64,000 nt of DNA from Aneurinibacillus thermoaerophilus (GTDB lineage: Bacteria; Bacillota; Bacilli; Aneurinibacillales; Aneurinibacillaceae), in the NCBI RefSeq assembly GCF_900099925.1, contig NZ_FNDE01000005.1, positions 1 to 64,000 of the forward strand, in the 5' to 3' direction. Below are positions 16,918-25,480 of this stretch, in pieces. Numbering within the stretch: the stretch's first letter is position 1; each line of letters starts with the position of its first letter. The notes beneath the pieces were generated by a model. That model saw only the letters and a list, made by a program, of their open reading frames with translations. It was not told the origin of the DNA and did not search any database. The position numbers and the translations under genes are program-made.

Positions 16918-18380
16918 CACGAATGACTCACGCACCCTTCTTTCCCGATGCCGGAAATCCGATCAAGAAACGCTGGATTTGCCTTGGCAATTTTGACATA
17001 TGCTTTCAATCCGATCACCATCCATTCGTGCATCCATTCACAGTAGTGTGCGTTCGGGCGACGAAAATCCCCCTGCCGCTCCATCGCTTCATAATAACAG
17101 CCTCCTGAGCAAATATGCTTCAGGGCACACATCGTACATGATTCTTTCCGCTCTACATGCAGCTGCTCCAACATCTCCCGTTGACGTTCGCGCTGAATGC
17201 CCGAATAAATATCGCCCATTTTAAAACGTTCATCCTCATTAAAACGATGGCACAAATACAGTCCCCCGTCGGGACTAACAGCAAAAAAGCCCAGCCCTGC
17301 CCCGCACCCGTACGCTTTATTTGTTCCGATATGGAGTTCTTTTAGCAAATTGGTTAAGTTGGAAAATCCGAGGTAACGTCCGTTGACCGCATGCTCCACA
17401 TATAAGTCGGCAATGTCTGCGAATTGCCGGAGCAATTCTCGCAACTCTTCACCGTTTAATAGCAGGTTTGCATCTGTTTCGGTAACAGGAGCGAATCCTA
17501 CTTCATAAAACCCTTTGGCCAGCAAATGTGAAAGCGACGTTTCCACCGCCTCAAATCCTCTGGATACGGTCACCCGCGCACCAACCGGAGCGGTGCGGTG
17601 GCCTTCCACCAGCCGCTCCACATTTTGGCTCACTCGCTCATACGATCCTTGTCCTCCAGCGAAGAGACGATGCTTGTCATGCGCTTCTTGCGTACCGTCC
17701 ATGCTGACCGACACCCCTATGGAATACCTATTTAAAAACGCAATGCGCTCAGGTGAAAGCAGCGTCCCGTTCGTGGTCAACGAATAACTAATTTTTTTGC
17801 CATAAAGTTCGGCTTGTTCCGTGCCGTACTCAACCAAATGCTGTAGTACATCCCAGTTTAGAAAAGGTTCGCCGCCAAACAATACAATGGTCACTTCCTG
17901 TTCATGAAAACTGTTTTCCATCAGAAAATGAACAGCCTGCTCGGCTACTTCTTTGGATAAATATTTTTTCGGGGCACCGTATTCCCCATCTCCTGCATAG
18001 CAATACGTACACCGCAAATTGCATTCATTGACCAGATGAACGACAAGCGTTTTTACAGGCATATTATCTGTTTGGCGGGGAGCAGAAGGGGTGCGGGAAA
18101 ACACCCCCTCACCCTCCGCGCCTTCATCGTGCACGATTTCCATTTTTGCCAGCTCTCTTATGGCTTCCTGCCATTTTTCGTCCCTTTGCATTTGAACGGC
18201 ATACACATCTTCTGCCAGAACCGTACAATCCCCTATGGGTTGCCCATGCTGTTTAGCGAAGGAAAGAAATGAAGAGGCCGCCTCATCCAATTCCATAATA
18301 TTCCCTGTTAAACCATGAAATAAGTAATGATGTCCATCAACGAAAAAGTCAATATAATTGCGAATCTGCATCGTTCCCAT
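16917..18380 (-). CDS. qhpD: QhpD, radical SAM thioether-crosslinking enzyme
   Basis: Radical SAM/SPASM enzyme of 487 residues that forms the Cys-to-Asp/Glu thioether bridges in the QHNDH gamma subunit. The cluster motif CNLRCTYC places C120, C124 and C127. The C-terminal auxiliary-cluster region has CTMCALKHICSGGCYY and a later Cys in AHYCEW. The N-terminal 100 residues include a PqqD-like region that would bind the substrate leader. GGGGGG precedes the start. It lies between alpha and beta genes in one run, as expected for this pathway. Confidence 0.93.
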   Translation of the reverse strand: MGTMQIRNYIDFFVDGHHYLFHGLTGNIMELDEAASSFLSFAKQHGQPIGDCTVLAEDVYAVQMQRDEKWQEAIRELAKMEIVHDEGAEGEGVFSRTPSAPRQTDNMPVKTLVVHLVNECNLRCTYCYAGDGEYGAPKKYLSKEVAEQAVHFLMENSFHEQEVTIVLFGGEPFLNWDVLQHLVEYGTEQAELYGKKISYSLTTNGTLLSPERIAFLNRYSIGVSVSMDGTQEAHDKHRLFAGGQGSYERVSQNVERLVEGHRTAPVGARVTVSRGFEAVETSLSHLLAKGFYEVGFAPVTETDANLLLNGEELRELLRQFADIADLYVEHAVNGRYLGFSNLTNLLKELHIGTNKAYGCGAGLGFFAVSPDGGLYLCHRFNEDERFKMGDIYSGIQRERQREMLEQLHVERKESCTMCALKHICSGGCYYEAMERQGDFRRPNAHYCEWMHEWMVIGLKAYVKIAKANPAFLDRISGIGKEGCVSHS

Positions 18381-18399
18381 AATATCCCCCCTTTTTTCG

Positions 18400-20034
18400 T
18401 TAATTTACAATATTATTGTAGTCAGGCACCGTTACGATAAGGTGCGTTTTTCCGATGAGTGTTTTTCCACCGCTTTCATATTTTGCGATAACGGTTGCAC
18501 TTCCTACATTTTCTGCGGTAAACACCCGTTTCGCATTGGTTCCTTCCGTTCCCGGAGTAAACAAGCCGCTTTGATCTATCTTTCCGATATAAGCCAGATC
18601 CTCGCCCTTGTTTCCTTCCGGATACGGAGCAAGCGACCATTTAGCTTTGACCGGCATCAGTTGCATATCATCCGCCGTTCCTTTCTTTCTGTCCGGGCCA
18701 TTGCTATAAGCGTATGCCACGAATTGGGTGCTTACTTTATGCATCGGTCCAGCCCCTCCTACCCGCGAAACGGCGTATGAAGGCGTCACCTTGACATAAT
18801 CCACACGGTGATACACCGCAAGCTTTTTATGGCTGATTACCTGTCCAGATCCGATAGCAAACGAGCCTTCGGCAACGTTTTTGCCCACCGCTACCGTGAC
18901 TTTTATTTCTTCATTTGATACGGGCGTTATTTTTTGCACGGAAACACCCGCCGGAAGCCGCATATCTTTTGCCGTAAGTTGCTGCAAATTCATCCCGTAT
19001 AATGTAATGTCCTGCGTTTTTCCCCGCTCGATCGCCTGCGGTTCCATATGAATAATCTCCGGCTTTTCCGTCTGCACCTTATAATATATCTCTTCCCCCG
19101 TAATGCCCGGATCACTTGCATCAGACCAATCTCCCTTAATGACCGTTCCACCTTCCAGCACATTAAACGTACCGGTGAGCTTCTTTTTGTCCTGCTGATA
19201 CTGCGTCCTTAGCGCATAACCTGTATACAGGCGCGCCTGTCCGCGCATAGTAAGTGAACCCGGTTCATGAAGATATCGGATGGTTTTTGTTTCCACAAAA
19301 CCGTCTTTGTCTTTCACGAATTCACTATCCCCAATGTATGTCCCTTTTGTGCCTCTAAATCCGACGACTTTCCATTTTCCCTGCACATCATAACCTTTTC
19401 CTTTCCACTGCCTCCACTCTTCTGTTTCCAGCGGATATTGCTCAGCAAGATAGCGAATGGCCGCATCCGCCACCACCGGCCAGTCCATATGACGATGGTT
19501 CAAATAAATAGAAGGAAGCATGACGAGATGGAAATCTTTCAAATTTTTCCATTCTTCTTCGGTCCGTCGCTGGGCCATGAAACGCCCACCCGCATGACAG
19601 GTCATACATGCGTTTTGTACATTTTCATTCTTTACAGATTCCGTATAGGATGGTTTATTTGCCGTCCAATACTGCACAGCTTCGGCTTCCTCAGGAGCAA
19701 GGCCACGCTCCGCGCTTAAATCTTGAATCAATTGCCGCCGCTGCTCATCGGTCAACTTCAACCCGTGAATCCGTTCCATTCTGGCGATCGTTTGCGACCA
19801 TCCTTCCGGCGTTTTCCGCATGTACTCGATGCGTGCCAGCTTTCCGTTTTCATCTACCGCATGGCAGCCCATACACGACGCTTCGACTTGTTTACTGACA
19901 TGGACGGCGCCTTCAACCTTCATAACTGAAGCGCTTTCTTTTACGTCCGACTGATTTTGAAACCAAATAAAAAGAATTCCTAGGCAACCTACCACAAGTA
20001 ACAGTAAAATCACGCGCATGCTTGTTTTCTTCAT
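18400..20034 (-). CDS. qhpA: QHNDH alpha subunit (dihaem cytochrome c)
   Basis: Large subunit of quinohemoprotein amine dehydrogenase, 544 residues. Two haem c sites are visible, C54-C57-H58 (CMGCH) and C143-C146-H147 (CMTCH). They would carry electrons from the gamma-subunit CTQ to an outside acceptor as primary amines are oxidised to aldehydes. The rest is beta-rich, with the Ig-like family repeats (for example PEIIHMEPQAIERGK). The N-terminus is a single hydrophobic segment with LVVGC, which could be a lipobox. The enzyme is therefore probably anchored to the membrane, unlike the soluble periplasmic form of Gram-negatives. It follows qhpC after 16 bases. Confidence 0.93.
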   Translation of the reverse strand: MKKTSMRVILLLLVVGCLGILFIWFQNQSDVKESASVMKVEGAVHVSKQVEASCMGCHAVDENGKLARIEYMRKTPEGWSQTIARMERIHGLKLTDEQRRQLIQDLSAERGLAPEEAEAVQYWTANKPSYTESVKNENVQNACMTCHAGGRFMAQRRTEEEWKNLKDFHLVMLPSIYLNHRHMDWPVVADAAIRYLAEQYPLETEEWRQWKGKGYDVQGKWKVVGFRGTKGTYIGDSEFVKDKDGFVETKTIRYLHEPGSLTMRGQARLYTGYALRTQYQQDKKKLTGTFNVLEGGTVIKGDWSDASDPGITGEEIYYKVQTEKPEIIHMEPQAIERGKTQDITLYGMNLQQLTAKDMRLPAGVSVQKITPVSNEEIKVTVAVGKNVAEGSFAIGSGQVISHKKLAVYHRVDYVKVTPSYAVSRVGGAGPMHKVSTQFVAYAYSNGPDRKKGTADDMQLMPVKAKWSLAPYPEGNKGEDLAYIGKIDQSGLFTPGTEGTNAKRVFTAENVGSATVIAKYESGGKTLIGKTHLIVTVPDYNNIVN

Positions 20035-20050
20035 CGCCTCTCCCCTCGCA

Positions 20051-20371
20051 CTACGGCTTTACATACTGCAATTTTCGCCAATCGTTCGCCGCAACCGGGC
20101 AAACATCAGAGTATGTGCTATAATTTGTAAGACCATCAGGCACTTGCGCCGCCCACCAGCAATCGCCATAACATCCGTAAATATCGCGATAATGCGGCTG
20201 GCAAAGGCCATCAAGCACCATCCCCGAGAAATCCGTCTCCCATCCCGGGTCAAACAACGTGGAGCATCCCATCGGCAGCAAAGCCAGCCCTTCCACTTCC
20301 GGCTCTTTTTTGAGATCAATACGTTTTTCCAGTTGTTTTCCTTTCCAGTTCAACGGTTTGATATGTTTCAC
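20051..20371 (-). CDS. qhpC: QHNDH gamma subunit (CTQ precursor)
   Basis: Small catalytic subunit carrying cysteine tryptophylquinone. The start is GTG at 20371 (AAGGGGAG 7 bases upstream) rather than the longer reading; it gives 106 residues beginning MKHIKPLN. A leader of about 28-34 residues precedes the core. All crosslink partners known from Paracoccus keep their spacing: C36-E45, C57-D63, C71-D79, and C67-W73 as the CTQ pair within GCYGDCWW. Other family marks are FDPGWETDF, LCQPHYRDIYG and NDWRKLQ. One extra cysteine, C91, is present. The gene is first in this operon, ahead of the alpha gene. Confidence 0.95.
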   Translation of the reverse strand: MKHIKPLNWKGKQLEKRIDLKKEPEVEGLALLPMGCSTLFDPGWETDFSGMVLDGLCQPHYRDIYGCYGDCWWAAQVPDGLTNYSTYSDVCPVAANDWRKLQYVKP

Positions 20372-20388
20372 TTTACACTCCCCTTCCA

Positions 20389-20468
20389 GTTTAAACTTTT
20401 TAAATAGTTTAAACTTTGTAAGACAAATTAGCGTCACACTTTCATCAAAAAACGATAAACTTTTTATC
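20389..20468. promoter_or_regulatory. Repeats AGTTTAAACTTT upstream of qhpC (putative operator)
   Basis: Two identical 12-mers AGTTTAAACTTT lie at 20389-20400 and 20406-20417; each contains the palindrome AGTTTAAACT, and they start 17 bases apart. A related GATAAACTTTTTATC, also palindromic, lies at 20454-20468. They fall 20-100 bases upstream of qhpC. An OmpR-type regulator encoded next door is the obvious candidate binder. Confidence 0.4.
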
Positions 20469-20568
20469 AACTTCTTTTGATAGTTCTCCTATAAAACCTT
20501 TATATTTTTCAAAAAAATTTAAGCAATAGTTGACTTATGAGGTATAATTATAAGAAAATTTCGATAAA

Positions 20569-20582
20569 GAGATGTACATCTC
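20569..20582. promoter_or_regulatory. 14-bp palindrome before the regulator gene
   Basis: GAGATGTACATCTC is a perfect palindrome, followed at 20587-20598 by the small inverted repeat AGCGA-TG-TCGCT. Both lie within 75 bases upstream of the response regulator start. TATAAT occurs at 20543-20548, but no -35 element sits at normal spacing. Confidence 0.35.
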
Positions 20583-20639
20583 AGAAAGCGATGTCGCTAT
20601 ATGGATACATCAAGTCAAATGTATAAAGAGGTGAACGAA

Positions 20640-21335
20640 ATGGAGCCTATACTCATTGTAGAAGACGATAAGGATATTCAAAAACTGCTCTCTACTTGCT
20701 TTGAACAAGAAGCCTTGCCGTACTCCATTACTTCGTCAGGCCTCGAAGCGGTGGAAAAAGTTAAAAAAAGCTCCCCTTCCCTTATCCTTCTTGATATTAT
20801 GCTGCCGGATTCGGATGGTATTGAAATCTGCCAGCAACTCCGTATGCTCACTTCTTGCCCGATTATTTTTTTAAGCTGCAAGAATAAGGATACCGATAAA
20901 GTGTTGGGATTAAGCATCGGCGCGGACGATTATGTGGAAAAGCCTTTTAACATTAGCGTACTGATGGCCCGTGTGCGCGCCCATCTTAGGCGAAACCGCA
21001 TTTTGCAAAAGTTTCAAAAACAACAGACAAAACAGCATATTCAATTCGATAATATTTGCATTAATCTTCACGCAAGAGAAGTTTACCGCGACGGAAAAAG
21101 CATTCCTCTTACCGCTAAAGAATTCGATTTGCTCGCATTTCTGGCGCAACATCCGAATCGGGTCTTCTCTGCTGAGCAACTGCTTGATCATGTGTGGGGA
21201 ATGAATACGTTAAGCGAGAAACGAACCGTCGTCGTCCATATCTCAAGTCTCAGGAAAAATATTGAAGAAAACGCTCTTCAGCCAAGATATATTCTGACGG
21301 TCAGAGGAGTTGGATATAAATTTGCGGCTTTTTAA
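20640..21335 (+). CDS. OmpR/PhoB-family response regulator
   Basis: Response regulator of 231 residues; the ATG at 20640 is chosen for its AGAGGTGA site and because MEPILIVEDD is the usual receiver start. The receiver has acidic D9/D10, phospho-acceptor D52 (LLDIMLPDSDG) and a lysine in YVEKPFN. The winged-helix output domain has LTAKEFDLLAFLAQHPNR and the terminal RGVGYKF. It is divergent from the qhp operon and overlaps the kinase gene, so it probably controls amine oxidation genes. Gram-negative qhp operons are instead controlled by the AraC-type QhpR. Confidence 0.92.
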   Translation: MEPILIVEDDKDIQKLLSTCFEQEALPYSITSSGLEAVEKVKKSSPSLILLDIMLPDSDGIEICQQLRMLTSCPIIFLSCKNKDTDKVLGLSIGADDYVEKPFNISVLMARVRAHLRRNRILQKFQKQQTKQHIQFDNICINLHAREVYRDGKSIPLTAKEFDLLAFLAQHPNRVFSAEQLLDHVWGMNTLSEKRTVVVHISSLRKNIEENALQPRYILTVRGVGYKFAAF

Positions 21336-23502
21336 CATCATACGTAAATCTTTTTTTCTTAAAATCGTCTGTTTTACGACCTTGCTTTCCTTTATTCCGT
21401 ATGTCCTGCTCGGTTGTTATAGTTTGATCCAGGTTCATTCGCTGTCGAGCACAATGGCAAACGAACAAATTCAGAAAACGATTACCAATGTGCTCATGCA
21501 AAAATTGGCGTTACTAGAAAAGGAAACAGAGATCAATAATGCTGAATTTACCAAAATCGAACACAATTTAAAACTGATTCGCAAGCAAGCCGAATATTTA
21601 TTTGCGAAAAAGTCCGATTTTATAGCTTTGCGCAAGCCAACGATCACGTTACAACGGGATCCGAAAGGGTATTTCTTTTATCCTGATAGGCAAAACTCCC
21701 GTTTTTTTCTCAGCGCTTTGACCCCTATAACGAAAAATGTGCAAAGCGATTTGGAGATCGTATCTCAGTTGGAACCATTATTAAAAGAAACGGTGCAAAA
21801 CGAACCAGGATTAAAAGCCGCCTTTTTCGGCTTTGCTGAATTCGGATTTTTTATCTATCCACCGATAAACGCTGAATATGAAGTGTCCACGGGCCGACTT
21901 CCTCCTGATATTCGGATCCAACAGTATGAGTTTTATTATATTGCGGATGCCGAGCATAATCCGGAACGGGCGGTAAAATGGACCCGCCCGTATGAAGATG
22001 TTACGCATTGGAAATGGGTAGTAACAGCTGTCATTCCTGTATATTCGCCAAACGGAGTATTACAAGGAGTTATTGGGGTGGACTTTCCGCTTGACCGTAT
22101 GGTACGCAAATTTCTCGATTTCACTTTCACTGAACCGAATGCTTTCGCCTTTATCGTAGACGAGAATGGCCATATGATCGCCAGCAATCAGCCATCCGGG
22201 CGGAAGTTGTCCACCCCTCTTCCCGGTTTTGGAAGCTCTTCGGACGCCTTCAAACCATACATAGAAAAGATGAAACAAAAGAAAAAAGGCATCGTGAAGA
22301 TGGCTACAGCAGAGGGAAACGCGTATCTTTTGTTTGCCAACATTCCCAGCAGCAGATGGATGATGAGCTTTTATATCCCCGAAGCGGATATTGCGAATCC
22401 TATTATCGCCGAAACGAAAGTGCAAATATCTTCGCAAATGAAACAATTCGTCATTCCGTTTTTGTTCTTTTTGTTCGTCGGCGCGTTCCTTCTCATTTTC
22501 TTTTCTTATCGTTTTTCGCGAACGGTAACCGAGCCTGTGAAAAATTTGGCCATAGCGCTAAAACAAAGCGGGAAAGGTCATTATCATCAGGAAATACCGA
22601 TTACCTCACAGGATGAAATCGGCAATTTGACGAAAACGTTCAACAGGATGAGCCAAACGATTGAACAGCTCATCGCAGAACTGAAGAAGCGGGCAAATGA
22701 ACTTGAAGAAAAAGTAGGGGAACGAACAAAAGAGTTGCAGGAAGCGAATACAAAACTAACGGAAATGTATGAGAAGTTGAAGGGAGCAGAACAGGCGCGG
22801 GCGGAACTTATTGCACAGGTATCCCATGATTTAAAAACGCCGCTGACAACCATTAAGGGATATTTGCAAGCTTTGCATAAGTACGAATTTCCGCCGGAGA
22901 AAGAACGAGAATTTATTCGCACGATTCCCACCCGAATTAATCATACGATTCAATTGATTGACGATTTGTTTGAACTTTCTTCTTTGCACATGGATCAGCT
23001 GTCTTTTCAAAAAGAATGGATAAACCTCGATTTCTTAATCGACTATGCCCTGGAAATGGTCATCGCAGAGTTCGCGGAACCGAACATCGACGTTTATACT
23101 TCATACGAACCTGAATTGCCGCTCGTATTTGTTGATCCTGCGAAAATCAACCGCGCGCTCGTAAACATTTTGAGCAATGCGGTGAAATATTCGCGGGAAA
23201 AAGAAAAAATCCGCATCGAGATTGCGTGCTATCAAAAAGGAGAGGTTATTATAACGGAAATTAAAGACAATGGCATGGGGATATCAGAAGAAAACATGGA
23301 AAAAATTTTTACGATGTTTTATCGCGAACCGAAAATGAAAGAAGCGAAAATAACCGGGAGCGGGCTGGGAACCAGCATCGCGAAAGGTATCATCGAAAAG
23401 CATAACGGTACCATTTCGATTACGACAAATTCCGATGTTGGCACTACAATTATTATCTCTCTTCCAGTTATGCATATGGAGAAGGAAGATAGCAGGAGTT
23501 AA
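21310..23502 (+). CDS. Sensor histidine kinase with extracellular CACHE-like domain
   Basis: Kinase of about 730 residues, partner of the upstream regulator. Order: a membrane segment at about 13-35, an extracellular part of about 340 residues with a double-CACHE-like pattern (WKWVVTAVIPVYSPNG, GVIGVDFPLDRM, IVDENGHMIAS), a second membrane segment near 381-402, HAMP, a coiled coil, HisKA with H at about 506 (VSHDLKTPLTTIKGYL) and HATPase (NILSNAVKYS, DNGMG, GSGLGTSIAKGII). dCACHE domains often bind amines or amino acids, which would suit sensing of a dehydrogenase substrate. Start TTG at 21310 or 21322, inside the regulator's end. Confidence 0.9.
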   Translation: MDINLRLFNIIRKSFFLKIVCFTTLLSFIPYVLLGCYSLIQVHSLSSTMANEQIQKTITNVLMQKLALLEKETEINNAEFTKIEHNLKLIRKQAEYLFAKKSDFIALRKPTITLQRDPKGYFFYPDRQNSRFFLSALTPITKNVQSDLEIVSQLEPLLKETVQNEPGLKAAFFGFAEFGFFIYPPINAEYEVSTGRLPPDIRIQQYEFYYIADAEHNPERAVKWTRPYEDVTHWKWVVTAVIPVYSPNGVLQGVIGVDFPLDRMVRKFLDFTFTEPNAFAFIVDENGHMIASNQPSGRKLSTPLPGFGSSSDAFKPYIEKMKQKKKGIVKMATAEGNAYLLFANIPSSRWMMSFYIPEADIANPIIAETKVQISSQMKQFVIPFLFFLFVGAFLLIFFSYRFSRTVTEPVKNLAIALKQSGKGHYHQEIPITSQDEIGNLTKTFNRMSQTIEQLIAELKKRANELEEKVGERTKELQEANTKLTEMYEKLKGAEQARAELIAQVSHDLKTPLTTIKGYLQALHKYEFPPEKEREFIRTIPTRINHTIQLIDDLFELSSLHMDQLSFQKEWINLDFLIDYALEMVIAEFAEPNIDVYTSYEPELPLVFVDPAKINRALVNILSNAVKYSREKEKIRIEIACYQKGEVIITEIKDNGMGISEENMEKIFTMFYREPKMKEAKITGSGLGTSIAKGIIEKHNGTISITTNSDVGTTIIISLPVMHMEKEDSRS

Positions 23503-23503
23503 G

Positions 23504-23535
23504 AAAAACTTGCGGGCAATGCCCGCAAGTTTTTC
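23504..23535. terminator. Bidirectional terminator, kinase/glnA
   Basis: AAAAACTTGCGGGC pairs with GCCCGCAAGTTTTT around a 3-base loop, with A-tract and T-tract on each side. It serves both converging genes. Confidence 0.95.
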
Positions 23536-23543
23536 TTAAGCTA

Positions 23544-24878
23544 TTAATAATTAATGTACTGATCGCGTTCCCACGAGTGAACAGTGGTACGGAACATATC
23601 CCATTCGATCTCTTTTGCTTCAATGAAGTGCTCAAGTGCGTGTTCACCGAGCGCCTTGCAAATCACTTCGTCGGCTTTCAGTTCTTCAATCGCTTCTTTC
23701 AACGTAGCCGGCAGACTTGCGATGCCCGCTTCTTGGCGTTCTGTTTCATTCATTACATAGATATTGCGGTCAATCGCCGGAGGTGCCTGCAATTTGTTTT
23801 TAATGCCATCCAGACCGGCAGCCAGCAATGCCGTTAATGCCAGATACGGATTTGCGGCCGGGTCCGGATTGCGTACTTCAATCCGGGTACTCAAGCCACG
23901 GGAAGCCGGAATACGAATTAACGGGCTGCGGTTTTTTGCAGACCATGCTACATAGCAAGGTGCTTCATAACCAGGAACAAGACGTTTATAGGAGTTTACA
24001 GTCGGGTTTGTGATGGCTGCAAAGCCACGGGCATGCTTGATGATGCCAGCCAAGAAATGCATAGCTGTTTCGCTTAGTCCCAGTTCAGTTGACGGATCTT
24101 CAAACGCGTTCTTGTTGCCTGCGAATAGAGACAGGTTGCAATGCATACCGGAACCGTTAATACCGAACAACGGTTTCGGCATGAAGGTCGCGTGCAGACC
24201 GTGTTTACGTGCGATCGTTTTGACTACCAGCTTAAATGTTTGGATCTGGTCAGCCGCCTCTACAGCATTCGCATATTTGAAGTCGATTTCGTGCTGACCA
24301 GGTGCTACTTCATGATGAGACGCTTCAACTTGGAAGCCCATTTGCTCGAGCGTCAGCACGATGTCACGCCGACAGTTTTCACCAAGATCCAGCGGGGCAA
24401 AGTCAAAATATCCGCCTTGGTCGTTCAACTCGTTTGTCGGCTGACCGTGTTCATCCAGCTTGAATAGAAAGAACTCCGGCTCCGGTCCGAGATTAAACGA
24501 AGTGAAGCCGAATGATTCCATTTCTTGCAGCGCCGCTTTCAGGATTTGGCGCGGATCCCCCATGAACGGTTTGCCATCTGGTGTGTATACATCGCAAATG
24601 AAGCGAGCCACTTTGCCATCTTCCGTCGTCCACGGAAAGACAACGAATGTGTCAAGATCCGGATACAGGTACATGTCGGATTCTTCGATGCGTACAAAAC
24701 CTTCGATGGAAGAACCGTCAAACATCATCTTGTTATTGAGCGCCTTTTCGAGCTGGCTTACCGGAATTTCTACGTTTTTAATCGTTCCAAGTAGATCCGT
24801 GAACTGCAAGCGGATATATTTTACATTCTCTTCCTTGACTAAGCGATAAATATCCTCTTTCGTGTACTTTGCTGCCAT
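23544..24878 (-). CDS. glnA: Glutamine synthetase, type I
   Basis: Converts glutamate, ammonia and ATP to glutamine. 444 residues, the usual length of the Gram-positive GSI-alpha form, without an adenylylation tail. Motifs: FDGSSIEGF near the N-terminus, [11 protein letters not shown], the metal/glutamate site [15 protein letters not shown], and the GS active-site stretch [17 protein letters not shown]. The C-terminal [10 protein letters not shown] is the usual tail. AAGGAGG precedes the ATG. It follows glnR in the same direction, as in B. subtilis, and would be feedback-regulated with GlnR. Confidence 0.98.
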   Translation of the reverse strand: MAAKYTKEDIYRLVKEENVKYIRLQFTDLLGTIKNVEIPVSQLEKALNNKMMFDGSSIEGFVRIEESDMYLYPDLDTFVVFPWTTEDGKVARFICDVYTPDGKPFMGDPRQILKAALQEMESFGFTSFNLGPEPEFFLFKLDEHGQPTNELNDQGGYFDFAPLDLGENCRRDIVLTLEQMGFQVEASHHEVAPGQHEIDFKYANAVEAADQIQTFKLVVKTIARKHGLHATFMPKPLFGINGSGMHCNLSLFAGNKNAFEDPSTELGLSETAMHFLAGIIKHARGFAAITNPTVNSYKRLVPGYEAPCYVAWSAKNRSPLIRIPASRGLSTRIEVRNPDPAANPYLALTALLAAGLDGIKNKLQAPPAIDRNIYVMNETERQEAGIASLPATLKEAIEELKADEVICKALGEHALEHFIEAKEIEWDMFRTTVHSWERDQYINY

Positions 24879-24947
24879 CTCAAACTACCTCCTTAAAAAT
24901 CTCTCCTCATAAGCAAGGAGACTCCCTTATTTTTGCTTTTATTTTTT

Positions 24948-25355
24948 TTAATGGAAGAAGCGGGAAAGCTCCCCCCAGTTAAGCGGCGTCTGTCCCGGCC
25001 GATTCGCGTGCATAATCTGCTGCTTGAGCAGTTCATGCAGCTCGCGGTCGGTAAGTTCCCTGCGTTTCTGCTCTGTTTTTTCATCAATCATGTTCTCGTT
25101 GCGCTTTTCCTCGTGTTTCATTTCCAGCACTTGTTTGATGCCAGCAATGTTTAATCCTTTCTCCAGCAACGCTTTAATCTCCAGCAGGCGGTCGACATCG
25201 TTGAATGAAAACAGGCGTTGGTTTCCTTTCGTCCGCGCCGGGGAAATAAGCTGTTGCTGTTCATAATAACGGATTTGACGGGCCGATAATTCAGTCAGCT
25301 GCATCACAATCCCTATCGGAAAAAGAGCCATATTACGGCGAATTTTGTCTTTCAC
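24948..25355 (-). CDS. glnR: GlnR, MerR-family nitrogen repressor
   Basis: MerR-type DNA-binding protein of 135 residues that represses glnRA and other nitrogen genes when feedback-inhibited glutamine synthetase is present. The helix-turn-helix is [20 protein letters not shown] with wing [16 protein letters not shown]-terminal tail ([15 protein letters not shown]) resembles the autoinhibitory tail of GlnR. Start GTG at 25355 with AAAGGAG upstream. A perfect GlnR/TnrA box and a good sigma-A promoter lie just before it. Confidence 0.96.
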   Translation of the reverse strand: MKDKIRRNMALFPIGIVMQLTELSARQIRYYEQQQLISPARTKGNQRLFSFNDVDRLLEIKALLEKGLNIAGIKQVLEMKHEEKRNENMIDEKTEQKRRELTDRELHELLKQQIMHANRPGQTPLNWGELSRFFH

Positions 25356-25402
25356 GTTTTTATCTCCTTTCGCCGGCGAATCTCCTTGCTTCCTTAGTTC
25401 TT

Positions 25403-25431
25403 ATTCTACACATGTCAGGTTTTATCGTCAA
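25403..25431 (-). promoter_or_regulatory. Sigma-A promoter of glnRA
   Basis: Read on the minus strand: TTGACG (25426-25431), a 17-base spacer and TAGAAT (25403-25408). The glnR start is about 48 bases downstream. Confidence 0.85.
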
Positions 25432-25435
25432 TACA

Positions 25436-25452
25436 TGTAAGATAATTTTACA
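25436..25452. promoter_or_regulatory. GlnR/TnrA box
   Basis: TGTAAGATAATTTTACA fits the consensus TGTNA-N7-TNACA exactly. It lies just upstream of the -35 element of glnRA. A second, imperfect half (TGTCA) overlaps the promoter spacer. Confidence 0.9.
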
Positions 25453-25480
25453 TATATTTTTTGAAAGATACCGCCTCTTT

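Noticed and set aside
20530-20548. TTGACT followed by TATAAT as promoter of the response regulator
   Set aside because: The spacer is only 7 bases, far from the 16-18 of sigma-A promoters.
20471-20600. Longer start for qhpC up to 20470
   Set aside because: It runs through the AT-rich repeat region without a ribosome binding site; the GTG at 20371 has a good one and gives the family N-terminus.
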